Source: Streptomyces zaomyceticus
GTDB taxonomy: Bacteria; Actinomycetota; Actinomycetes; Streptomycetales; Streptomycetaceae
Length of the DNA: 64,000 bases
NCBI RefSeq assembly: GCF_014656215.1
Contig: NZ_BNBZ01000005.1
Location: 186,001 to 250,000 of the forward strand
Direction of reading: 5' to 3'
The position numbers and the translations under genes are program-made. Shown piece after piece: positions 35,156 to 42,779 of the stretch (positions are counted from its first letter, which is position 1; each line of letters starts with the position of its first letter). The notes beneath the pieces are model-generated. The model made no database searches. It saw only the letters and a program-made list of their open reading frames with translations, and was not told where the DNA came from.

Positions 35156-36148
35156 TCAGCGGCCCCAGCGCAGCGCGGCCGTCTGCACGGGCGCGTCCCA
35201 GAGCCGCAGGAGCTCCTCGTCCACCGCGCACAGGGTCACCGAGCAGCCGGCCATGTCGAGCGAGGTCACGTAGTTCCCGACGAGCGTCCGGGCCACCGGC
35301 ACCTTCCGCTCGCCGAGCACGCGCTGCACCTCGGCGTTGAATCCGTACAGTTCGAGGAGCGGGGTCGCGCCCATCCCGTTCACCAGGGCGATGACCGGCC
35401 CGGAGGGGCGGAGATCCTCGAGGACGGCGTCGACGGCGAAGTCCGCGATCTCCCGGGACGTCATCATGGGACGCCGCTCGCGGCCCGGTTCGCCGTGGAT
35501 GCCGACGCCCAGCTCCAGTTCACCCGCGGGGAGATCGAAGGTGGGGCTGCCCTTGGCGGGGGTGGTGCACGCGCTGAGGGCCACGCCGAAGGAGCGGGAG
35601 CGCTCGTTGACCCGGCGGGCGATCGCCTCCACGCGCTCCAGCGGAGCGCCCTCCTCCGCGGCGGCGCCCGCGATCTTCTCCACGAAGAGCGTGGCACCGG
35701 TCCCGCGCCGGCCCGCCGTGTACAGACTGTCCTTGACGGCGACGTCGTCGTCGACGAGGACCTTGGCGACCTGGATGCCCTCGTCCTCGGCGAGCTCCGC
35801 GGCCATCTCGAAGTTCAGTACGTCGCCGGTGTAGTTCTTGACGACGAACAGGACGCCGGCACCGCTGTCGACGGCGGCCGCGGCCCGCACCATCTGATCG
35901 GGCACGGGCGAGGTGAACACCTCACCGGGACACGCGGCCGCCAGCATCCCGGGCCCCACGAAGCCCCCGTGCAAGGGCTCGTGCCCCGACCCACCGCCGG
36001 AGACCAGCGCCACCTTGCCCGCCACGGGCGCGTCCCGCCGCACCACGACCCGGCGCTCCACGTCCACGGTGAGCTCGGGATGAGCGGCGGCCATCCCACG
36101 CAGCGCATCGGCGACGACGGTCTCGGGGACGTTGATGAGCATCCTCAC
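35156..36148 (-). CDS. dhaK: Dihydroxyacetone kinase subunit DhaK
   Basis: 330 aa; the GTG at 36148 follows AAGGAGATACCC, and MLINVPETVV starts two codons later. SGGGSGHEPLHGGFVG forms the substrate pocket. The His that covalently binds dihydroxyacetone is at position 218 in LGVGIHGEPG, as in the family. VKNYTGDVLNFEMA is conserved. First gene of the dhaKLM operon; it makes dihydroxyacetone phosphate from dihydroxyacetone at the expense of PEP. Confidence 0.95.
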   Translation of the reverse strand: MRMLINVPETVVADALRGMAAAHPELTVDVERRVVVRRDAPVAGKVALVSGGGSGHEPLHGGFVGPGMLAAACPGEVFTSPVPDQMVRAAAAVDSGAGVLFVVKNYTGDVLNFEMAAELAEDEGIQVAKVLVDDDVAVKDSLYTAGRRGTGATLFVEKIAGAAAEEGAPLERVEAIARRVNERSRSFGVALSACTTPAKGSPTFDLPAGELELGVGIHGEPGRERRPMMTSREIADFAVDAVLEDLRPSGPVIALVNGMGATPLLELYGFNAEVQRVLGERKVPVARTLVGNYVTSLDMAGCSVTLCAVDEELLRLWDAPVQTAALRWGR

Positions 36149-36532
36149 GGGTATCTCCTTGCGGTTTCAGCGGAAGGGCCTTGGGCTGGTGTCTTCGCAG
36201 ATCAGGTGGCGTTCCCGAGTGAGATGATCTTGGCGCTGTGTGGCGGCTGGAAGCGCCTCCTGTCGGTTCTGGTACTGACCTGATGCCGACGTACATGATG
36301 ATGTGTCAGATCGAAGTGCTGCCTTGATGGGTGGCGATGGAGACTCCCGGCTCGGACGATATCGACATTGCCGCCGCCAAGGCCATGTGGGCAAGGCTGA
36401 TTCCAGCGAGTCGTCGGGCACGCTCGTCGACCTGGTCGCCGCCGACTCGATGCCGTGCCCGGCCGGCGTCGCGCTCTACCGGACGGGCCCGGGACGCGTC
36501 GCGCGCCCGGGCCCGTCCCGTATCGGTGCAGG
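36149..36532. other. 384-bp intergenic stretch, lower GC than its surroundings
   Basis: Between dhaK (divergent side) and the end of the MmpS-like gene. Positions ~36190-36350 are visibly less GC-rich than neighbouring DNA, and short frames (36167-36421 -) lack gene-like features. It may hold a decayed gene; I cannot identify one. Confidence 0.4.
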
Positions 36533-37618
36533 TCAGCGGACCTGGACGGATGCGACCAGAGTGTTCAGGTCCGGCCAGAGCTTCTTGTTCGTCTCCGGCA
36601 GTACGACCCACAGCACCGAGGGGCGGACCCGCCCGGTGTCGACCACGAGGACCGCGTTCAGGTCCATCGTGGACGGCACCCCGCGTTTGTGGAAGTGGAT
36701 CTCGCTGACCAGCAGCCAGGCGTCATGTCCGTCGACCTTCAGCGGCTGCGAGGCGACGTCGACCAGGATCGCCTGGTCACGCGGGTACTCGTAGCGCCGC
36801 CGCTCGTCCATCACCGCGCCCGCCACGCCCCGCAGCTCCCCGGTGCCGCCGGCCGCGGCCATGATGTCCTCGTCGACCTGCGTGGACTTCACGAGTGCGC
36901 GCTGGCGCCCCTCCTGCTTGCGGGTGAAGCCGTCGAAGATCGGATCCAGCGTCTTGCTCCGGTCCCACGTGCCGCCCAGCTCCGCGTACTCCAGGGAGGA
37001 GTCCGTGACGGTGCCGATGACCGGCGAGCCCTCGCCCGGGTAGTCCGGCACCTTGGCGGTCCCGGTGAGCCGCCGCTCCTCGGGCAGCGGGGATGCGCCG
37101 GGGGTGAGAGTGGGCACGGGGATGCCCCGCTGCGGGGCGTCCGCGGTGCTGCCCGCGCAGGTGGCGGACGAGGAGTCCGGTGTGCTGTGCGCCTGCTGGA
37201 CCACCTTGCCGCCGACCAGCACGGTGCACGTGAGAGTGCCCCCTTCCTGGTCCTCGCGGCTTCTGACGTCCAGGTAGAAGTCGGCGCCCGCCTCCAGCTC
37301 GACGGTCTTGCGGTACGGCAGGATGACGACCTTGTGGGGCTCGTGGTTGCCGTTCGCCTCCCCGACGGTGAGGTTCACCGAGGGGTGGTCGCCCGTCGCG
37401 ATGTAGGTGACCTCGACCCGCCGGGATTCCTTGTCCGGGGATGCCCCGTCGTCGCTCGGGTCGCCGACGGCCAGGGCCAGGCCCACCGCGCCGAGCGTGA
37501 CCACCTCGAAGAGGATCACCAGGGCGCCGACCAGGTAGAACCCGCCCGGGATCCGGTCGAAGATCTTCTTGCCACGGCCGGAGTGGAACTCGCGTCTCGG
37601 CCGGGATGTCTGCGTCAT
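36533..37618 (-). CDS. Single-pass membrane protein with an MmpS-like beta domain
   Basis: 361 aa; the ATG at 37618 follows GGGGAGG. One helix (GGFYLVGALVILFEVVTLGAVGLALA, residues ~25-50), then an extracytoplasmic beta domain (~65-160). Its pattern VEVTYIATGDHPSVNLTVG, VVILPYRKTVEL and GGTLTCTVLVGGKVVQ...C resembles MmpS/MmpS-like accessory proteins (Ig-like sandwich with a Cys pair). The C-terminal ~200 residues are unrecognised, with LDPIFDGFTRKQEGRQRALV and DAWLLVSEIHFHKRG. It is 13 bp downstream of the frameshifted membrane gene and probably cotranscribed. Confidence 0.7.
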   Translation of the reverse strand: MTQTSRPRREFHSGRGKKIFDRIPGGFYLVGALVILFEVVTLGAVGLALAVGDPSDDGASPDKESRRVEVTYIATGDHPSVNLTVGEANGNHEPHKVVILPYRKTVELEAGADFYLDVRSREDQEGGTLTCTVLVGGKVVQQAHSTPDSSSATCAGSTADAPQRGIPVPTLTPGASPLPEERRLTGTAKVPDYPGEGSPVIGTVTDSSLEYAELGGTWDRSKTLDPIFDGFTRKQEGRQRALVKSTQVDEDIMAAAGGTGELRGVAGAVMDERRRYEYPRDQAILVDVASQPLKVDGHDAWLLVSEIHFHKRGVPSTMDLNAVLVVDTGRVRPSVLWVVLPETNKKLWPDLNTLVASVQVR

Positions 37619-37631
37619 GTCGTCCTCCCCC

Positions 37632-38652
37632 TCACGCCCGGCCGCTGTCGCCGGACCGGCGGTCGGCCGGCTCGTCGGCGAACCGCGTGGCCAGCAGCCC
37701 CGCCTCCCGCGCCTCGTCCAGCATCCGGTGCAGGTCATGGAGCCGGGACCGGTCGGCGAGCCCCTCGATCTCGGCGACGGCCAGCTCGTCCCGCACCGTG
37801 TTCACCACCAGCTCGTGCATGTCCTCGCCGAGTTGCTCCAGCTCTCGTACGGCCTCCCACTCGCGGTACGCCGCGTCCGCCGCGCGGGTGTTCTCGGCGT
37901 ACCGCTCCAGCGCCTCCACCCGCTCCTCCAGCGCGCTCGACGACAGCCGCAGCGCCTGCCGCTGAGTCCGCAGCACCTCCTCCACCCGCGAGCCGGAGGC
38001 GTCCCCGGCAGCGGTGCGCACCTTCCGCGCCAGCCCGGGTCAGCTCGGCCAGGCGCTGGGCGATCTCGTACTGTTGGGTCGGCAGCGTCACGTCGTTGGC
38101 GATGTCGTCCAGCAGCCCGTCCCGGTCGACCTGCGACTGGAGTACCGCCGTCACGGCGGCCTGGGCGCGCTCCATCCGGCGCAGCGGCGAGTGGCCCAGC
38201 AGCTCGCGCAGGGAGTCGTCGCCGAAGTCCTCGGCCAGGTAGTAGCGGCCGTGGCGCAGCCGGGCCACCCGCTGCCGCTCGTCGGTCCCGCAGCCGAGGA
38301 CGACGATCAGCAGCCAGGCCAGCAGGTGCACGCCCACGACGGTCAGGATGAACGCCTCGAACCCGAACTGGACCCCGACCCAGATCAGCCCCGCCTGCGC
38401 CGCGAGCCCGACGGCCAGGCCGGGCCACACGCCGATCAGCGCCCACAGGATCGTCACCGGCAGTAGCGCGCACACCGCGGAGGCCCCCAGAGCCGTCCAG
38501 ATGTCCGCCTTGGTACGGCCGCCCAGCCCCGGCTCCTCGGGCAGCGGCAGGGTGGCCGGGAAGAGACCGTCGGCGGACTTCTCCAGCAGCGCGCGCTCCG
38601 CGTCCTCGAGGGCCGGATCCACCACCGGCCGCAGCGCAATGTCCTGCGCCAT
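37632..38652 (-). pseudogene. Membrane protein with coiled-coil C-terminus, broken by a frameshift
   Basis: The N-part (from the ATG at 38652) has three membrane helices (ALGASAVCALLPVTILWALIG and two following) and a helical region ending IAQRLAELTR. Then the frame turns into out-of-frame Gly/Arg-rich sequence. The natural continuation ARKVRTAAGDASGSRVEEVL...LEERVEALERYAENTRAADAAYREW is found in another frame down to 37632. Removing one G from the GGG at 38034-38036 restores a 339-aa protein (ELTR-LARKV). It is a real mutation, a programmed slip or a sequencing error. Function unknown; operon partner of the MmpS-like gene. Confidence 0.75.
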
Positions 38653-39193
38653 TCAGCAACACCCCCCACAGGTTGGGGAGATCGTGACACACGCCGGAGG
38701 GGCTGCCCACGCCACCCCTGTTCCCGGCCGCCGACTGAGACGGCGCGAACCCGAAGACAAACTGTCTTCGACCCTTGGCCTGATGCCGCTGAGGCCGACG
38801 GGGTGCGACGCGCAGCCAGAGGCGCGAGAGGCGCCCCTGTCCGGTAGCCGGCGCCCCCCCGTGACGGGCAGGTCTTGCGCAGTCCCCGGTCGATCTCGAC
38901 CAGCGTTCGCTGCTCAGTGAAGGGCCGTGAACTCAGTGCTCACTGAACGGTCCGCACTCCGGTCTCCTCGACCTGAGGCAGGGCGCGGACGATTTCCAGA
39001 GTGACCTCGGCTACGAGTGCGCATCCTGGCACGTCACCCTCAGGGCGGATCAAGCCAGCCTTAAGGGAACGTTAAGTCGCTGGCGCATGGGGAAAACCGC
39101 AGGTCAGAGACGCGTAAGGGTTGAAGCCCGATGTTGCCATGTGCATTACACCTCCGCAATACTCACTGGCCGCGGGTGACGCCGCGTCACCCT

Positions 39194-39207
39194 TGAGAGC
39201 GCTCTCA
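39194..39207. promoter_or_regulatory. LacI-type operator TGAGAGCGCTCTCA
   Basis: A perfect 14-bp palindrome with the central CG of LacI/GalR-family boxes; close to the CebR box TGGGAGCGCTCCCA (12 of 14). It lies 72 bp upstream of the GH16 glucanase start, suggesting repression lifted by an oligosaccharide. Confidence 0.75.
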
Positions 39208-39233
39208 CAGGACAGTCGGACGGTTTGTCCTGC

Positions 39234-39245
39234 GAAAACGCTTTC
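39234..39245. promoter_or_regulatory. Second LacI-like box GAAAACGCTTTC
   Basis: An imperfect 12-bp dyad with central CG, 33 bp upstream of the GH16 start and 26 bp after the first box. It resembles cre-like LacI-family sites. Confidence 0.5.
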
Positions 39246-39278
39246 TCGTCCCCCTCCCTCGGAAAAGGATGACTGCCC

Positions 39279-40538
39279 ATGGCTGCTGCTCATCGAGCGA
39301 GACGTTGGTCCTTCGGTGGACTGGTGCTCGTCGTCACCGCCGGACTGGTGGTGGCGGTGTTCATGTCCTTCGTCGGTTCGGGCGCTTCGCGGGCCGGTGC
39401 CGCCGCGGTCGCCGCGCAGACCTGGTCCGACGAGTTCGACGGACCGGCGGGTCGCGGACCCGATTCCGCGAAGTGGACGCTGGAGACCGGTGGTTCGGGA
39501 TTCGGGAACCACGAGTTGCAGTACTACACCAACAGCACGTCGAACGCCGCGCTCGACGGTCAGGGCCACCTGGTCCTCACCGCGCGGAAGAACGGCGATG
39601 CCGGACTGCAGTGCTGGTACGGGCAGTGTCAGTACACATCGGCGCGGCTGAACACCGCCAAGACGTTCACGCAGACGTACGGACGTTTCGAGGCGCGGAT
39701 CAAGATCCCGCGGGGACAGGGGATTTGGCCCGCGTTCTGGATGCTGGGCAATGATCTCGGCACCGTCGGGTGGCCCAACAGCGGCGAGATCGACATCATG
39801 GAGAACATCGGACGCGAGCCCCATACGGTGCACGGAACCGTGCACGGACCGGGGTACTCGGGAGCGGGCGGCCTGGGGGCGTCGTACAACCTGCCCGGTG
39901 GACGGGCTTTCGCCGACGACTTCCATGTGTTCGCCGTGGACTGGAGCCCGAACTCGATCGTCTGGTCGGTGGACGGCACGACGTACAAGACGCTCACCCC
40001 GGCCGGCACCAACGGCAACAAGTGGGTCTTCGACCACCCGTTCTTCCTCATCCTCAACGTGGCGGTCGGCGGCGACTGGCCCGGTAGCCCCGATGCCTCC
40101 TCGGCCTTCCCGCAGACGATGGTCGTCGACTACGTACGTGCCTCCGGCAGCGCCACCGCCGCACGTCCGATCCGCGGCATCGGCGGAATGTGCGTCGACG
40201 TCGCGGGCGGTTCGAACGCCGACCGTACGCCGATCCAGCTGCACAACTGCACCGGGAACGCGGCCCAGCAGTGGACCATCGGCGGCGACGGCACCGTTCG
40301 CGCTCTCGGCAAGTGCCTCGATGTGGCGGGTGGTTCCACCGCGGATGGCGCCGTGGTCCAGCTCTACACCTGCAACGGCACCAACGCCCAGAAATGGACG
40401 TACACGGGCGCCCGCGACCTCACCAACATCGGCGCCGGCAAGTGCCTGGACGCCAAGGGCAACTCCTCGGCCGACGGAACCCGGCTGCAGACCTGGGCCT
40501 GCACCGGCGGCGCCAATCAGAAGTGGACGGTCGGCTGA
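39279..40538 (+). CDS. Secreted GH16 endo-beta-1,3-glucanase with CBM13 (ricin-type) domain
   Basis: 419 aa. Signal/anchor helix SFGGLVLVVTAGLVVAVFMSFVG (residues ~11-33). GH16 catalytic domain ~45-285: active site GEIDIMEN with nucleophile E170, D172 and acid/base E175; also WPAFWMLG and NHELQYYT. The C-terminal ~130 residues form a CBM13 beta-trefoil with three repeats ending QQW, QKW and QKW. It hydrolyses beta-1,3-glucan (laminarin, fungal wall). The GH64 glucanase follows 104 bp downstream. LacI-type boxes upstream suggest induction by glucan oligosaccharides. Confidence 0.94.
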   Translation: MAAAHRARRWSFGGLVLVVTAGLVVAVFMSFVGSGASRAGAAAVAAQTWSDEFDGPAGRGPDSAKWTLETGGSGFGNHELQYYTNSTSNAALDGQGHLVLTARKNGDAGLQCWYGQCQYTSARLNTAKTFTQTYGRFEARIKIPRGQGIWPAFWMLGNDLGTVGWPNSGEIDIMENIGREPHTVHGTVHGPGYSGAGGLGASYNLPGGRAFADDFHVFAVDWSPNSIVWSVDGTTYKTLTPAGTNGNKWVFDHPFFLILNVAVGGDWPGSPDASSAFPQTMVVDYVRASGSATAARPIRGIGGMCVDVAGGSNADRTPIQLHNCTGNAAQQWTIGGDGTVRALGKCLDVAGGSTADGAVVQLYTCNGTNAQKWTYTGARDLTNIGAGKCLDAKGNSSADGTRLQTWACTGGANQKWTVG

Positions 40539-40642
40539 TCGATGCACGGAGTCGGCAGCGCCCTGCCGCGGCTGATTCCCGACTCCGGCTCCGCCCCCGT
40601 ACCCGGCTCTCCCTCAACCCCTCGCAGAACGGACCCCCCACC

Positions 40643-42331
40643 GTGACGGCTCGCCACCAGCGAACGATGTCCCGCAGAAAACTCCTCACCGCGACCGCGG
40701 GCCTGGCCCTGGCGGTGCCCGCCGCGGCGACCTGGCTCGAGGTCGACGCCGACGCTTCGACCGCCCCGACGCTCCCTCTGGATCTGGTCAACACCACCGG
40801 CGGAAATACGGTGTACGCCTATGTGCTCGGCCGCGACCCGGCAGCCGGTGGCAACTGGGCCTTCATCCAGGCGGACGGCTCCAGCCTGCACCACCCGCCG
40901 TCCCCGGCCGCTGACCAGACCCCGCTCGGCGTCGACTGCGCGATCGCGCTCAACGCGTCCGGCGCCGGGGCGCGGAGGGTGACCCTGCCGCGGCTGTACA
41001 GCGGACGCATCTACTTCTCCGTCGGAGCGAAGCTCACCTTCCTGATGAACCGCGGCGGCGGCCTGGCCCTGCCCTCGGTGAGCAACCCGACCGACCCCAA
41101 CGTGAACGTCCACCACGACTTCTGCGAATTCACCTTCAACAGCGACCAGTTGTACGCCAACATCACGTTCGTCGACATGGTCTCGCTGCCGATCGCCTTC
41201 CAGCTGGAGACCGGACAGGGTCCCCAGACGGTGCGTGGACTGCCCGCCGACGGGCTGTCCCGGGTCGCCGCAGCACTCCGGGCCCAGTCCGCCGCCGACG
41301 GCAGCGACTGGAGCAGGCTGATCGTCACCAAGGGCGGCGCCGACCTGCGCGTAGTCAGCCCCAACCTGGCCATCCGGGGCGACAACGCCCTGTTCCGCGG
41401 TTACTTCGACAGCTACGTCGACGAGGTGTGGAACAAGTACCGCTCCACCGACCTGCGCATCGACACCCAGTTCACCTGGGGCACCGTCACCGGCCGCGTG
41501 AACGGCGACACGCTCACCTTCCCGGGAGTGGGCAGCTTCGCCAAGCCGTCCACCCTCTCCATCTTCTCCTGCAGCGACGCCCCCTTCACCACGGGCAACG
41601 ACCTCATGGGCAACCTCAGCGCACGACTCGCCGCCGCCTTCAACCGCACCACCCTGCTGGACAACCCCCACCAGCCGACCGCCGAGAACCCGGCCTCCTT
41701 CTACACCCGGCCGCGGACCAACCACTACGCCCGCATCCTGCACGACACCACCCCCGACCACCTCGGGTACGCCTTCCCCTACGACGACGTCCACCCGGCC
41801 GGAGTGGACTTCGAGGGCAAGGTCCAGTCCGGCAGCCCCGGCCGCTGGACCATCACCGTGGGGGGAACCACCGGCGGCGGGGGCGGTACGCCGACGCCGA
41901 CCGCCACCGCCACGAGCGGCGGGGTCAGCGCCTTCGCCACCATCCAGGCCGAGGCGTTCAGCTCCCAGACGGGAACCCAGGTGGAGGTCTGCTCCGACAC
42001 CGGCGGCGGTTCCGACGTCGGCTGGCTGTCCAACGGCGACTGGCTCAAGTACTCCTCCGTCGCCTTCGGCACCCGCGGCGCCACCCGCTTCACCGCCCGC
42101 GTCGCATCCGGCGCCGCCACGGGTGTCAGCGGCCTGGTCCAGGTCCGCCTCGGCAGCCCCACCGCCACCCCGATCGGCAGCTTCGCCGTCGCCGGCACCG
42201 GGGGCTGGCAGACCTGGCGCACCGTGCCCGCCGACATCAGCCCCACCACAGGCACCCACGACGTCTACCTGACCTTCACCAGCGGTCAGCCCGCCGACTT
42301 CGTCAACCTCAACTGGTTCACCTTCGCCTAG
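40643..42331 (+). CDS. Secreted GH64 beta-1,3-glucanase with CBM6 domain, Tat-type signal
   Basis: 562 aa from the GTG at 40643; the ATG at 40667 gives the core signal MSRRKLLTATAGLALAVPAAA, a twin-arginine type. GH64 (thaumatin-like) domain ~35-410: PLDLVNTTGGNTVYAYVLG, HHDFCEFTFN, ANITFVDMVSLPIAFQLE, CSDAPF and HYARILHDTTPDHLGYAFPYDDVHP. A Gly/Thr linker follows, then CBM6 (~430-562; IQAEAFSSQTGTQVE, DWLKYSSVAF, FVNLNWFTF). GH64 enzymes release laminaripentaose from beta-1,3-glucan, complementing the GH16 endoenzyme next door; likely one regulon. Confidence 0.94.
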   Translation: MTARHQRTMSRRKLLTATAGLALAVPAAATWLEVDADASTAPTLPLDLVNTTGGNTVYAYVLGRDPAAGGNWAFIQADGSSLHHPPSPAADQTPLGVDCAIALNASGAGARRVTLPRLYSGRIYFSVGAKLTFLMNRGGGLALPSVSNPTDPNVNVHHDFCEFTFNSDQLYANITFVDMVSLPIAFQLETGQGPQTVRGLPADGLSRVAAALRAQSAADGSDWSRLIVTKGGADLRVVSPNLAIRGDNALFRGYFDSYVDEVWNKYRSTDLRIDTQFTWGTVTGRVNGDTLTFPGVGSFAKPSTLSIFSCSDAPFTTGNDLMGNLSARLAAAFNRTTLLDNPHQPTAENPASFYTRPRTNHYARILHDTTPDHLGYAFPYDDVHPAGVDFEGKVQSGSPGRWTITVGGTTGGGGGTPTPTATATSGGVSAFATIQAEAFSSQTGTQVEVCSDTGGGSDVGWLSNGDWLKYSSVAFGTRGATRFTARVASGAATGVSGLVQVRLGSPTATPIGSFAVAGTGGWQTWRTVPADISPTTGTHDVYLTFTSGQPADFVNLNWFTFA

Positions 42332-42779
42332 GACGGCAACGGTGTTGCAGTGACGCTTGTTTGCTTTCGGGCAGGAGGTCACCGACGGCAGTGCGGATCG
42401 CGCCGCGGCCGACACGGTGGTCGCGGGCGAGGGCGGTGACGGAACGCCTTCCAGGTACGCGGTGCGCACGTCGCCGACCTCCGCGGCCGCCACGGCGAGG
42501 TGGCGTCCGCCGTTGCCGCCCTTGGCCGCGGCGTCGCGTTGTCCGTCGTGGCCGTGGGCGGCATCACCGCCAGGTGCACGAGGCTCCCCGCCGCTCGGCA
42601 GGGCTCCGCCTCGACCCTCCATCCATCGGTCTCGACCCGCTCGAGATCCGGCGCGAGGCCTGGCATGTCGCTTTCGGCCGTGGGGTCCGGCCTTCCGTGG
42701 TAAGAGTGGCTCAGGCCGTCGGGAACGATGTGGCATCTACGTCAGCGACCTCGGGGCCACAGGGCAGGGGAGCGCGGGG
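42332..42779. other. 448-bp region without a recognised gene
   Basis: Open frames exist on both strands (for example 42379-42666 -, containing VETDGWRVEAEPCRAAGSLVHLAV), but none has a start and length I can support. The minus-strand stretch could be the remnant of a gene. The kinase promoter must lie here. Confidence 0.4.

Larger units (their letters stand above)
38653..39278. other. 626-bp divergent regulatory region
   Basis: Between the frameshifted membrane gene (-) and the GH16 glucanase (+). It contains a TCAGTG-CT-CACTGA dyad (38933-38946) with an extra TCAGTGA half-site at 38914-38920, and two LacI-type boxes just upstream of the glucanase. No gene seen. Confidence 0.55.

Noticed and set aside
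40190-40642. N-terminal extension of the GH64 glucanase
   Set aside because: It overlaps the GH16 gene in another frame and is Arg-rich; a secretion signal begins at 40643/40667.
42357-42779. N-terminal extension of the kinase
   Set aside because: Ala/Pro/Arg shadow composition; the kinase starts at the GTG at 42780 with a good ribosome site.
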